Below are positions 52,511 to 61,987 of a DNA stretch of 64,000 nt, one piece after another (position 1 is the first letter of the stretch; every line of letters begins with the position of its first letter). This DNA is from Lachnospiraceae bacterium UBA2734 (lineage in GTDB: Bacteria > Bacillota > Clostridia > Lachnospirales > Lachnospiraceae). The stretch lies in assembly GCA_002353635.1 (NCBI GenBank), contig DEKA01000005.1:24603-88602 (forward strand), written 5' to 3'. The position numbers were made by a program, and so were the translations under genes. A model generated the notes under the pieces. It did no database searches. It was not told the origin of the DNA and saw only the letters and a list, made by a program, of their open reading frames with translations.

Positions 52511-54790
52511 TTATTTTGTAATGCTGTCTGCCGCCTGCATGTAGTAGCTCAGCAGCAGCGGCAGTGTATACAGGATCGGGAACGCATAGCGCGGCTGCAC
52601 GTCAATGACGGGCCCAAGGAGGATGAAAATAAACGTCATCAATCCAGGTACCAAGGCAGCAAAATCTCTCCTGCGGCAATCTTTTGCGTAAAAGAGGCAC
52701 AGTGTAAAAAGCAGAAGGATGGAGACGCCCATATTGTTCAGCCTTCCGATGACGGGCAGGCGGTTCAGCAGGCTATAGAAGCTGCAGATCGCAATCGCAG
52801 TGCCCTGGAGAGGCGCAGGGATCGTGAAGCCGATCTCGTCAATAAAGGACTGCGGCATGATGGACATACCATAGTTCACATCCTGGTTGTAGACGACGGC
52901 GTCGTAGTCGGGCATGAAGGCGTAGTAGTTCTGATCCCAGGTGGCTTCCACATAGCAGAGCGGGTGGCGCAGGAACATGCGCAGCCACACGGCGAGGTAA
53001 TCTGTGAGCTCTTTTGTGGAGCGGGCATGGTATGTCGTCTTTACCGCGTCGGCGGAGTCCTCCGTGTAGAGCTCAGCCAGCCGATCATAGTCGAGTACCT
53101 TTGCGATGACTGTCTTTTCTTCCTCCGTCACATCTTCAGGATATTCCTTCACATAGCGGGCTGTCTGCTGGAAGGGCAATGAAAATGCCTCCTTCGGGCT
53201 GTCCTTCTCCACATGGTACGCGCGGGTGATCGCCCCATTCACAGCACTTGAGAGAAGGAGCGGAAGAGCCAGCATGACAAGGCGCAGCAGCCAAGTGCGG
53301 GCTTGTAATCCGGAACTTCCCTTCCTATATTGATCTTTCATCCAGATAAGCAGCAGGCAGAACGAGGCTGCAATGTAAACGTAACTTCCGTTCTTGCGGC
53401 AGAGAATCATGAGCGTGACAGAGAGGATCCATGGGAGAAGGATACGGTGCACAGAGCTGTTCTGCTGTACTTTGTTTTCATTTGCGTGAGTCACATCCTT
53501 ACGTACGCTGCTGTGGCGGGAGTCGGTCAGCAGCTGCAGAATGCACATCACCCAGAAAAGAAAACCCACTGTATACAGGTAATCCTTGATCGGGAAGGCG
53601 GCGTAGCCTGCGAAATAAGGCGTCACACAATACAGAAACAGGGAGAGTCCTGTCAGCCACCGCGGCGCCCTCCATTTCTTCATGAAAACAATCGTGCAGG
53701 AGAGTGCAGCTGCCATCAGCATATTCTGCATGAGGACAAAGGCGAAGAGACCAAGATCAGAGCTGCCCGTGATCTCTTTTCCGGCGCGGATAAATGTGCC
53801 AAAGAGCCACGTGTGGAAGATGGGCTGTGCAGTTGTGAACGGCTTCACCCCGTAGTAGTACGCCAGTTGATTCCAGTTGTCGTAGCTCATCGCTCCCGGA
53901 AAACGCGCAATGAGGTGAATGCTCCAAAACGCCATGATGAGGAGCCATACCGAGAGCAGAGGATGCGTATTGGCGAAACGATTCCTGTATCCCGATTTAT
54001 CAACTGGATTTCTTGAAGAAATCTGTTCAGAAAAGCGGCTGGAAGAGTCATCCTCAACCTGTTCCCCATTGGCAAAGAATCGGGAGTTCCTGCCGCAGCA
54101 TAACAGGGCGTGCAGGAGCCGTATGCATAACAGATAAAGAAAATAGAAGCCTACCAGAAGGATGATGGTTCCAAGGAGATTGATCTTCGGGCTGATGAGG
54201 CTCCCAAGTGACCCGCTGCAGCGAAATGCCCTTCCGCCTGTGTACAGGATGGAAAATACTGCCGCCAGCACCATGTCTCCCTTTATTGCAGGCAGCGGCG
54301 CGTACGGCAGCGGTTTGCCCTTTGATGTTACCGGCAGCGGACGCTCTGTTCCCGGTATCGGCGCGGACTGCACAGGATCCCCTGACGATACCGCAGGAAA
54401 TGAACGTTTTGTTTTCGGCGCTGGTGCGCTGTTCAGAAGGACAAGAAAACGGGCGCCAACCCCGGGGAAAAGAAACCTTGCGTACACAATAAAGAGTGCG
54501 CCAAAGAGCACCAGGACAGTGAAGCCCTGGCCGTCCAGAATCTGGCTGCACTGCTCCATCAACTTATAGAGCTGGGCAATAATGCCGTTATGAATGCCGG
54601 CATCCGGCACATCGGCGGGGTTCAGCTGCACAACCGTCGCGAGCGCTGTGCACAGCGCTGCCAGAGCGCAGCGGGCGGTCCGCGTACCCGGGCATGCGCT
54701 GCCTGTCAGTTTGGAGGAGCGCTCATCATTGTTATTTTCAGCTTCCATTTCGGAAATGCGTTTTCTCTTTTCGTTCTGTTCTTTAGTCAT
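52511..54790 (-). CDS. DUF6020 family polytopic membrane protein (GT-C-like)
   Basis: 759 residues on the minus strand. SIHLIARFPGAMSYDNWNQLAYYYG followed by QPIFHTWLFGTFIR is the DUF6020 hallmark, with LCRKNGSYVYIA and LPFQQTARYVKE later. About twelve helices. The N-terminal 240 residues are an extra region with several helices and a proline-rich loop made of 21-residue repeats (SAPAPKTKRSF, SAPIPGTERPL, YAPLPAIKG). The other DUF6020 gene at 18896 lacks that part. Probably a glycosyltransferase acting outside the membrane, by family layout only. Confidence 0.75.
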   Translation of the reverse strand: MTKEQNEKRKRISEMEAENNNDERSSKLTGSACPGTRTARCALAALCTALATVVQLNPADVPDAGIHNGIIAQLYKLMEQCSQILDGQGFTVLVLFGALFIVYARFLFPGVGARFLVLLNSAPAPKTKRSFPAVSSGDPVQSAPIPGTERPLPVTSKGKPLPYAPLPAIKGDMVLAAVFSILYTGGRAFRCSGSLGSLISPKINLLGTIILLVGFYFLYLLCIRLLHALLCCGRNSRFFANGEQVEDDSSSRFSEQISSRNPVDKSGYRNRFANTHPLLSVWLLIMAFWSIHLIARFPGAMSYDNWNQLAYYYGVKPFTTAQPIFHTWLFGTFIRAGKEITGSSDLGLFAFVLMQNMLMAAALSCTIVFMKKWRAPRWLTGLSLFLYCVTPYFAGYAAFPIKDYLYTVGFLFWVMCILQLLTDSRHSSVRKDVTHANENKVQQNSSVHRILLPWILSVTLMILCRKNGSYVYIAASFCLLLIWMKDQYRKGSSGLQARTWLLRLVMLALPLLLSSAVNGAITRAYHVEKDSPKEAFSLPFQQTARYVKEYPEDVTEEEKTVIAKVLDYDRLAELYTEDSADAVKTTYHARSTKELTDYLAVWLRMFLRHPLCYVEATWDQNYYAFMPDYDAVVYNQDVNYGMSIMPQSFIDEIGFTIPAPLQGTAIAICSFYSLLNRLPVIGRLNNMGVSILLLFTLCLFYAKDCRRRDFAALVPGLMTFIFILLGPVIDVQPRYAFPILYTLPLLLSYYMQAADSITK
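54270..54435 (-). repeat. 63-bp imperfect tandem repeats inside a DUF6020 gene
   Basis: Encodes two full 21-residue units and a partial third, beginning SAPAPKTKRSF, SAPIPGTERPL and YAPLPAIKG. They form a proline-rich cytosolic-type loop between predicted helices. Confidence 0.6.
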
Positions 54791-55150
54791 GTGAATTTTC
54801 TGTCCGGAATTCTATAGAGGCGTCTCTCAGAAACGACATCACGTAATTTTTGAAGAGCTTCCTTGGAGAGATGTCAGTTCCTTTTCACTTGTTGTTTGAC
54901 CGACGGCCGTGTGTTCCAAAAATCAGCCCGACGCTCACATCATAACATAAGACGTGTGGTATAGTAGAGAATACTGGGCACACAGTGCCGCCGTGAAATT
55001 TACTTTTCCTGATAGTGGATATCGTTTCCATATTCTGTTTTGCTCCCGCTCGGGCGGAAATGAGAACGGAGCGGATCAGGACGCACAGAGACGGCGTGCA
55101 GGTGTGCTGACAGATCTTATTATTTGTGTCAACAAGCAATCGAGGTGTCT
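54791..55150 (+). promoter_or_regulatory. Divergent intergenic region with extended -10 promoter candidate
   Basis: This 360-base stretch separates the minus-strand DUF6020 gene from the plus-strand epimerase gene and holds no convincing gene. A TGG-TATAGT extended -10 lies at 54957-54965, without a good -35, pointing to the epimerase and giving a leader of about 180 bases. Promoters for the minus-strand gene must lie on its left side, but none stands out. Confidence 0.4.
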
Positions 55151-56422
55151 ATGCTGCCAACCAATATTGATTTCACAGGGAAGCGAATTCTTGTCACCGG
55201 CGCGGCCGGCTTTATCGGGTACAATCTCTGCCGAAGACTTCTTTGGCAGGAGAAGCCCACTTTTGTTTTCGGAATCGACAATGTCAATGACTATTATGAT
55301 CCGCAGATCAAGGAGTGGCGTCTGAAGAAGCTGAAAATGTTCCGCAACTTTCTGTTCGTTCGCGGCGATATTGCGGACAAGGAGCAGGTGGATCGTCTCT
55401 TTATGATGGCCAAACCTGATATCGTTGTGAACCTTGCGGCGCAGGCGGGCGTGCGCTATTCGATCTCGCACCCGGATACGTATATTCAGTCGAATATCAT
55501 CGGTTTCTACAATATTCTTGAGGCGTGCAGGCATTCCTATGATGCCGTGAAGCCGGAGCTGTCCATGGAGATGAGTGGGAAGACGGCTTTTACTGCAGAA
55601 GGGGCTGCAGCGGGGAATCCGGGGTCGGATGCAGCAATATCCTCTGCGGATGGAGAGCGGGAGACCAACGGAACGGCAAATCACGCAGGTTCAGATGTGG
55701 CAGCGGCATCTGCCGGAGCACCGACGCGGGGAACTGCAGATCCCGACGGGTATAAGGGCGTGCAGCATCTCGTCTATGCTTCCAGTTCCAGCGTTTACGG
55801 AGGCAACACGAAGGTGCCCTTTTCTACAGAAGATAAGGTGGATACGCCGGTCTCACTGTATGCGGCGACAAAGAAGTCCAATGAGCTGCTGGCACATGCC
55901 TATGCTAAGCTCTACAACATTCCTTCCACAGGACTTCGGTTCTTCACGGTGTACGGACCGGCGGGAAGGCCGGACATGGCGTATTTTGGCTTCACGGACA
56001 AGCTAAGACGCGGGGAGAAGATCCGTATTTTCAATTATGGGAACTGTAAGAGGGACTTCACCTATATTGACGATATTGTGGAAGGTATTACGCGGGTGAT
56101 GCGGCATGCGCCGGAGCGCAGGAACGGCGAAGACGGTTTGCCGGTGCCGCCTTATAAAATTTACAACATTGGCAACGGATCGCCTGTCAACCTTCTGGAT
56201 TTTGTGGACATCCTGCAGCAGGAGCTGGTCAGCGCTGGCGTTCTGCCGAAGGACTATGATTTCGAGGCGCACAAGGAGCTGGTGCCGATGCAACCGGGCG
56301 ACGTACCCGTGACGTATGCGGACACGGCAGCGCTCGCGGAAGATTTCGACTACAAGCCGTCGACAGACCTGCGGACGGGGCTTCGCGCGTTTGCGCAGTG
56401 GTATCGCGAGTACTACAAGTGA
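55151..56422 (+). CDS. NAD-dependent epimerase, UDP-glucuronate 4-epimerase-like, with large insert
   Basis: Extended SDR enzyme. ILVTGAAGFIGYNLCRRL binds NAD, NDYYDPQIKEWRLKKL and QAGVRYSISHP are typical of UDP-glucuronate 4-epimerases (CapI/LpsL group), and YAATKKSNE holds the catalytic Tyr and Lys. Between residues about 137 and 202 there is an insertion of some 60 residues, rich in Gly, Ala, Ser and Thr (GSDAAISSADGERETNG and GSDVAAASAG), between LEACRH and GVQHLVYASSSSVYG, which are adjacent in relatives. GAGGTG precedes the ATG at 55151. It probably supplies UDP-galacturonate or a related donor. Confidence 0.87.
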   Translation: MLPTNIDFTGKRILVTGAAGFIGYNLCRRLLWQEKPTFVFGIDNVNDYYDPQIKEWRLKKLKMFRNFLFVRGDIADKEQVDRLFMMAKPDIVVNLAAQAGVRYSISHPDTYIQSNIIGFYNILEACRHSYDAVKPELSMEMSGKTAFTAEGAAAGNPGSDAAISSADGERETNGTANHAGSDVAAASAGAPTRGTADPDGYKGVQHLVYASSSSVYGGNTKVPFSTEDKVDTPVSLYAATKKSNELLAHAYAKLYNIPSTGLRFFTVYGPAGRPDMAYFGFTDKLRRGEKIRIFNYGNCKRDFTYIDDIVEGITRVMRHAPERRNGEDGLPVPPYKIYNIGNGSPVNLLDFVDILQQELVSAGVLPKDYDFEAHKELVPMQPGDVPVTYADTAALAEDFDYKPSTDLRTGLRAFAQWYREYYK

Positions 56423-56495
56423 CGGTGGAGCGCAGAAGTTTGGGGTGAGACATCACACTGGCGACAGAATAATCATCACGGAGAGATAAGATAAT

Positions 56496-57416
56496 ATGGC
56501 AGAGTATCATGATTACATGGTCCGGGCAATCGCAGCTGATCAGCAGATCCGCGCGTTTGCCGTGACGACAAGAGATCTTGTGGAATATGCAAGGAAGGCG
56601 CACGATACGTGGCCGGTCGCGACGGCAGCACTCGGCAGGACAATGAGCGGCGCGCTGATGATGAGCGACATGCTCAAGAACGATGACGACCTTCTGACCG
56701 TGCAGTTCGCGGGAGATGGGCCGCTTGGCGGCGTCACCGTGACCGCGGACCACCACGGCAATGTGAAGGGCTACGTGAAGAATCCGCATGTGGATCTTCC
56801 GCTCAAAAAGGACGGCCACCTCGATGTGGGGAAGGCAGTCGGCAAGGGAACACTCACCGTCATCCGCGATCTTGATCTGAAGAACACGTACAACGGACAG
56901 GTGGCCATCCACTCCGGCGAGATTGCGGATGATCTGACGCATTATTTTGCGGAATCTGAGCAGGTTCCGTCGTCGGTTGGACTTGGTGTCCTTGTGGACA
57001 CCGATCACTCCGTAAAGAAGGCGGGCGGCTTCATCGTGCAGCTGATGCCGTTCACGACGGACGAGACCATCAGCAGGCTCGAGAAGAATTTGAAGGACAT
57101 CCCCTATGTGACGGAGATGCTCGAGCAGGGCATGACGCCGGAGGATATGCTTCGCCGCGTTCTGCAGGGATTTGATGTGCAGTTTACGGGGACGAATCCG
57201 GTGCAGTTTCACTGCAACTGCTCGAAGGAGAGAGTCGGCCGCGCACTGATGCTCATCGGCGAGGTGGAGCTCACAAGCCTCATTGAGGAGAAGAAGGATG
57301 TGGAGCTGAGCTGCCAGTTCTGCGGCAGACGCTATACGTTTACCATACCGGAACTCGAGGCCCTGCGTGAACAGGGACGGGTGCAGAGAAGAGCTGACCT
57401 TAAGAGGGATAATTAG
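56496..57416 (+). CDS. hslO: Hsp33 redox-regulated chaperone
   Basis: Holdase chaperone activated by oxidation and unfolding. The zinc-binding cysteines are present as HCNCSKERV and, after about 30 residues, LSCQFCGRRY, giving the C-x-C and C-x-x-C pairs near residues 236 and 268. The N-terminal domain starts YMVRAIAADQQIRAFAV. The 306 residues are slightly longer than E. coli Hsp33. It is not part of glycan synthesis and appears as a single gene among membrane glycosyltransferase genes. GGAGAG precedes the ATG. Confidence 0.95.
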   Translation: MAEYHDYMVRAIAADQQIRAFAVTTRDLVEYARKAHDTWPVATAALGRTMSGALMMSDMLKNDDDLLTVQFAGDGPLGGVTVTADHHGNVKGYVKNPHVDLPLKKDGHLDVGKAVGKGTLTVIRDLDLKNTYNGQVAIHSGEIADDLTHYFAESEQVPSSVGLGVLVDTDHSVKKAGGFIVQLMPFTTDETISRLEKNLKDIPYVTEMLEQGMTPEDMLRRVLQGFDVQFTGTNPVQFHCNCSKERVGRALMLIGEVELTSLIEEKKDVELSCQFCGRRYTFTIPELEALREQGRVQRRADLKRDN

Positions 57417-57486
57417 CAATTGCTGGTTGCTTTCATCCTGATGATCGAAGGCGAGACAGAAAAACAGCAATAGATGTTGGATCTAT

Positions 57487-60156
57487 ATGTCGGTTTGTTT
57501 TTCCTGTCACGAAATTTATTTTCGAATGAAAAAAATAATGAACGCATGCAAACGAATACCTGGGCCCCTTCTGATCATTGAGACGGCACTGATCCTGCTG
57601 TCCCTCATCTGGATCGCCCTCCCGCTCTCGCAGTACAGCTGCAAAGGTGCAGATCTGGTCAGTCAGATGGGCTCTTACCAGCAGAATTTCATGGGAAACA
57701 AGGGCGAGGGATATTATCTCGACAACACGATGACGCCCGATGAGGACGGAAAGATCGAGGTAACCACGGCACCCATCAACCTCCATCCGGGGAGCTACCG
57801 CATCACCCTCATGTACTCCGCGGATCACCATGACAACACATATACGGCCTCTGCTGCATTTGATACCTATTCCGTGGTGACCGGACACAGTCAGAAGGGG
57901 CTGCCCGAGGGCGAGAACCAGACACAAATCTTCCGTATGGATACTGAAGCGCCGGTGCAGAATTACTCCATCGCCTTTGATTACAGCGGGAACGGGTATC
58001 TTTTCGTCAACGGCATCACGGTGCAGGAGACGAGGCAGATGCGCGGCGAGGTTTTTGTCCTGCTGGTTCTCGGGTCAATTGCCGTGAACGCATTCCTTCT
58101 GTTGTGGAATTCGCAGTCTGCTGCTTCTGCAGCAAACGAAAAGGCCCTGCTGCGCAGGCGCTTCACTCTCGTTGGACTGATTGCCCTTGTCATTTTCTCT
58201 TCCCTGCCGCTCTTCAGCTATTACCTTCTGAACGGGCATGACCTGCAGTTCCATCTGCAGAGGATCGAGGGCCTCTCGCAGGCCATTGAGACGGGGCGGC
58301 TTCCGGACCGCGTCTCCGCTTACTGGTGCAATGGCTACGGCTATGCCGTGGGCACTTTTTACGGAGAGCTTCTTCTGACCTTCCCGGCGCTGCTGCGGAT
58401 CTTCGGCTTTACCGTGCAGAACGCCTATAAAATGTACGTGCTGGCCATCAACCTTGTGACCTGCGCGCTGTCCTGGTATTCCTTCCGCAAAGTCCTGCGC
58501 ACGAGGCGCGCTGCCATGCTGGCCACAGCTGTATACATGCTGGCGCCGATCCGCCTCACGAACATCTATGTGCGCGGCGCAGTGGGAGAGTACACGTCCA
58601 TGGCCTTCATGCCGCTCATTCTGTACGGCGTGTACAGACTGTATACTTATCGGAAAGAACCTTCTCTTGGCAATACAAGCGGTGGGGTCATCCGACCTGC
58701 CTTAGGAGAAACAAACGGCCGGGATAATGGTTCTTTCCATACTTCTTCAAGTGATGGCAAAAAGAAGAGCACATCACCGGGCGGCTGCACCAGTTCCGGA
58801 ATTCTCCAGACCTTCAGGGAGTATCTTTCCATGAGCTGGCCGATTCTTGTCGGCTACAGTCTTGTGATCGAGTCGCACAGCCTCAGTACGCTTCTGATCG
58901 CTGTTTTTGTTGTGATCGCCGGCCTTTTCATGTGGAAGAAGACCTTCCGGCCGCAGTACCTGAAGCGCATTCTCTTCTGCGCCGTGATGCTCTTTGGTAT
59001 CAATCTGTGCTATCTTCTGCCGATGCTGGATGGGTTCCGCACGCCGTTTGAGGCGATGGACCTGGACGCCATGGGAAGGTTTGGCGCAAACGGCGTCAAT
59101 CTCTGGCAGCTGCTGGGCCTCATGCCTCTCGGCTATGGTTCCTCCTATGCAGTCTATGAGGAGCTGGAGGGCCTGGAGATGCCGTATGCCATCGGACTTG
59201 CCCTGATCGCGGGACTCCTTGTCTATGCCGTGCTGCGCAGCGTCCTGCCGGGCAGGAGAGGACTGCAGGCCGACGTCAGAACAAATGCCGGTTCAGCGAA
59301 AAAGCTTGAGACAGGTGGGCAGGAATCGGGGCGGTCCGACAGCAGGCAGCCTGTACAGGCAGAAGAAGACGGTGGTTTCTCAGCAGGCATTTGCCGCTGC
59401 GCCGATGTGTGCGCATGGGTAGGTGCGATCGCGCTCTTCATGTCGACGATCTGGTTTCCGTGGGATCTTCTGCAGCAGACCGGCAGCCTCATTGCCTTTC
59501 TCACAAAGAACATTCAGTTCCCGTGGCGATTCCTTAGCGGCGCATCCATTCTGCTGGCCCTTGTCTGCGGCGCAGCGTACCTGCTTCTTCGGAATGGAGG
59601 CGAAGAGCTGCGGCGCCTGTCCGGCCCGTTTGCGGCGGCTGTTTTGGGACTTAGCGTTGTGACGGCGGGGTACTTTCTGAGTACGGCGTGTGAAAATACA
59701 TCGAACTGGTCGCTTGCGACCGTCCGCGGGGATCTCAATTCCAGCAATGTCATGGGCGGAGAATTCCTGCCGAGGGGCGCGGACCGTACGATGTTCAACG
59801 ATGTGCAGCCCATTGCGGGGGACGGCGTAACGGTCGGCGATTTCTCGAGGGAGAACGGCACTGTGCAGATGATCGTCTCCAACAGCTCGGACCAGCAAAG
59901 TTACGTGGATCTGCCGCTTCTGTTCTACAGAGGATATGTGGCAAAGGATGCGCAGAGCGAAGAGACGCTCGGCGTGACAGATGGAACAGGGGAGCGCGTG
60001 AGAGTTGTGCTGCCTGCGGGATACAGCGGAACGGTCACAGCTTCGTACACGGAGAAGCCGGCATGGATCGCTGCGGATCTGGTCTCGGCGGCATTCCTTG
60101 TGCTGATCGCAGCGGCGGAAATTGTTCCGGCAGAGAGAAACCGGAAGAAGAGATAA
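57487..60156 (+). CDS. Large GT-C-like membrane protein (6-pyruvoyl-tetrahydropterin-synthase-related/YfhO-like)
   Basis: 889 residues. The first 175 residues form a membrane-anchored external beta domain. Then HDLQFHLQRIEGLSQAIETGRLPDRV, with YGYAVGTFYG and IRLTNIYVRGAVGEY, mark the PTPS-related membrane family, whose layout is like YfhO and other GT-C enzymes. About thirteen helices follow, and a C-terminal soluble part. Two hydrophilic inserts lie near residues 388-438 and 595-635. ATG 57487 is uncertain; ATG 57526 is an alternative without a better ribosome site. Gene function is inferred from the family layout. Confidence 0.68.
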   Translation: MSVCFSCHEIYFRMKKIMNACKRIPGPLLIIETALILLSLIWIALPLSQYSCKGADLVSQMGSYQQNFMGNKGEGYYLDNTMTPDEDGKIEVTTAPINLHPGSYRITLMYSADHHDNTYTASAAFDTYSVVTGHSQKGLPEGENQTQIFRMDTEAPVQNYSIAFDYSGNGYLFVNGITVQETRQMRGEVFVLLVLGSIAVNAFLLLWNSQSAASAANEKALLRRRFTLVGLIALVIFSSLPLFSYYLLNGHDLQFHLQRIEGLSQAIETGRLPDRVSAYWCNGYGYAVGTFYGELLLTFPALLRIFGFTVQNAYKMYVLAINLVTCALSWYSFRKVLRTRRAAMLATAVYMLAPIRLTNIYVRGAVGEYTSMAFMPLILYGVYRLYTYRKEPSLGNTSGGVIRPALGETNGRDNGSFHTSSSDGKKKSTSPGGCTSSGILQTFREYLSMSWPILVGYSLVIESHSLSTLLIAVFVVIAGLFMWKKTFRPQYLKRILFCAVMLFGINLCYLLPMLDGFRTPFEAMDLDAMGRFGANGVNLWQLLGLMPLGYGSSYAVYEELEGLEMPYAIGLALIAGLLVYAVLRSVLPGRRGLQADVRTNAGSAKKLETGGQESGRSDSRQPVQAEEDGGFSAGICRCADVCAWVGAIALFMSTIWFPWDLLQQTGSLIAFLTKNIQFPWRFLSGASILLALVCGAAYLLLRNGGEELRRLSGPFAAAVLGLSVVTAGYFLSTACENTSNWSLATVRGDLNSSNVMGGEFLPRGADRTMFNDVQPIAGDGVTVGDFSRENGTVQMIVSNSSDQQSYVDLPLLFYRGYVAKDAQSEETLGVTDGTGERVRVVLPAGYSGTVTASYTEKPAWIAADLVSAAFLVLIAAAEIVPAERNRKKR

Positions 60157-60171
60157 GAAGGAGAACACCGG

Positions 60172-61950
60172 ATGGCGGTGACTAAAGGATTAAGAGAATA
60201 CTGCGGAGAGCACCGGTACCGGTGTTATCTGCTGTGCGTGCTGGCGGCGGGCTTTTTTCTGCGGCTCTTCTATATCGGCAATATTCCTGGCAACACGGCC
60301 ATCTATGTGGATGAGGCGTACTCGGGATATGAGAGCTGGTGCATGCTGCACTTCGGGCACGACTCGATGGGCTATGTGCGCCCCGTCTATCTGGAAACAT
60401 GGGGGAGCGGCATGAGCGTCATGGCCTCCCTCGTGTGTATGCCGTTCATCGCACTCTTTGGTCTCACGACATTTGCGGTGCGTCTGCCCCGCGCGATTGT
60501 GGGGTGCCTTGGACTTCTTGCTTTTTACGGGATCTGCAAAGAGGCGAGAGGAAAGAAATTCGCGCTTTATGCCGTGTTCGTGATGGCGCTCATGCCCTGG
60601 GACATCATGATGAGCCGGTGGGGGCTCGACTGCAATTATCTGTATGAGTTCGTGCTGTTCGCCACGTATTTTCTCGTGCGGGCGGCCAGAAACCAGCGTT
60701 TTCTCGTTCCGGCCATGCTCTTTTACGGGCTCTCTCTCTATTGTTATGCGGCCGGCTGGACAGTGATGCCGATCATCATTGTGGGAGGTCTCTTGTATCT
60801 TCTGTGCACGAGACAGATCAGGTTTGACCGTTGGCTGGTGATCTCCGTGCTGCTCTTCTGCGTGCTGGCGGTGCCGCTCCTTCTCTTTATTGCGGTCAAC
60901 TATGACCTTCTGCCGCAGATGAACCTCGGAATTGTCTCTATCCCGAAGATGGAGAGCTTCCGCTCGGACGAGATCTCCATGGCGCCGAAGGAAATCCTTA
61001 AGCGTATGTACGATACGCTTGAGCGCTTCGTCTCCCAGGATGACGGCCGCGTCTCCAATGCAACGCCGATGTTTGGCCTTTTCTACAAGTTTGCGTACCC
61101 GCTGATGTTCCTGGGACTTGGGAGCAGTCTGTACGGGCTGCGCAGGTATTTTCAGAACAGGGCGGCTGCCGGGGCAGAAAAGAGTGGCCGGACTTCTTTC
61201 AAATCCTTAAAAGAGGCAGGAGAGAGTAAAGAGACTGCGGCAGAGAACGGCAGCAATGTGCAGGGTACAGAGAGCGGCAATGGTAATGCCATCCGGTGCA
61301 GAAAGGCACAGGTGCAGCCGCAGGTATCAGGCTCTGAGGGCATCTTCTGGCTCTGGCTCCTTGCAGGCGTTGTCCTTGGCGGCCTGATCGTCGCTTATTT
61401 CAACCGGATCAATCTGATCATGGTGCCGATCACGTATTTCATTGCTCTCGGCGGATATGCGCTGATCGAGATGCTCGGCAGCAGGATGAAATATGTGCTG
61501 GCGGTCACTTACACGGCATGCGCGATTGCTTTCTGCGGCTATTACTGCACCTATGCGGACGATACGATCGCAGAGAACTACCGCGACGGCTTCAAGGACG
61601 CGCTCTCGTATGCTCACTCCGTGGAGACGGAGGATACGGCGATCCATCTGATCTCGGACCTCGGGTACCCGCTGATTCTCTTCTATGACAAAGTAAATCC
61701 AGAGGAGTATCAGAAATCTGTGCAGTATCTGGAGGGCGGCTTCTCCAATGAGCTCTCGCTCTATCCGACATCGTTCCTGAATTTTGACACAAGCTGGCCG
61801 GCGAAGATGGGCGAGGACGGGTATCCGGAGGTGAAGAAGGGCGATGTCTATATCGCCATGCACACGGATGACAGCGCGATGCAGTTCATGCAGGATGCAG
61901 GGATGGAGATCAGCCATTTCAATACGATTGCAGTGGGCGTGGCGAAGTGA
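60172..61950 (+). CDS. Glycosyltransferase family 39-like (PMT/ArnT-type) membrane protein
   Basis: GT-C enzyme using polyprenyl-phosphate sugars. IYVDEAYSGYESWCMLHFG in the first external loop carries the catalytic Asp-Glu pair of ArnT/PMT enzymes, and VRLPRAIVGCLGLLAFYGI and LMPWDIMMSRWGLDCN follow in the usual order. About eleven helices over 592 residues, ending in a soluble domain of about 120 residues. A hydrophilic insert near residues 330-385 (EKSGRTSFKSLKEAGESKE) lies in a cytosolic loop. AAGGAG lies nine bases before the ATG. It starts 15 bases after the preceding gene, so they are co-transcribed. Confidence 0.82.
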   Translation: MAVTKGLREYCGEHRYRCYLLCVLAAGFFLRLFYIGNIPGNTAIYVDEAYSGYESWCMLHFGHDSMGYVRPVYLETWGSGMSVMASLVCMPFIALFGLTTFAVRLPRAIVGCLGLLAFYGICKEARGKKFALYAVFVMALMPWDIMMSRWGLDCNYLYEFVLFATYFLVRAARNQRFLVPAMLFYGLSLYCYAAGWTVMPIIIVGGLLYLLCTRQIRFDRWLVISVLLFCVLAVPLLLFIAVNYDLLPQMNLGIVSIPKMESFRSDEISMAPKEILKRMYDTLERFVSQDDGRVSNATPMFGLFYKFAYPLMFLGLGSSLYGLRRYFQNRAAAGAEKSGRTSFKSLKEAGESKETAAENGSNVQGTESGNGNAIRCRKAQVQPQVSGSEGIFWLWLLAGVVLGGLIVAYFNRINLIMVPITYFIALGGYALIEMLGSRMKYVLAVTYTACAIAFCGYYCTYADDTIAENYRDGFKDALSYAHSVETEDTAIHLISDLGYPLILFYDKVNPEEYQKSVQYLEGGFSNELSLYPTSFLNFDTSWPAKMGEDGYPEVKKGDVYIAMHTDDSAMQFMQDAGMEISHFNTIAVGVAK

Positions 61951-61958
61951 AAAAGATC

Positions 61959-61987
61959 TTTACAGTAAGGTGAAGATATTGTAAACT
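61959..61987 (+). promoter_or_regulatory. Candidate promoter for rpsO-pnp
   Basis: TTTACA (61959-61964) and TAAACT (61982-61987) with a 17-base spacer; five and four of six consensus bases. It would give a leader of about 115 bases before rpsO. Confidence 0.45.
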
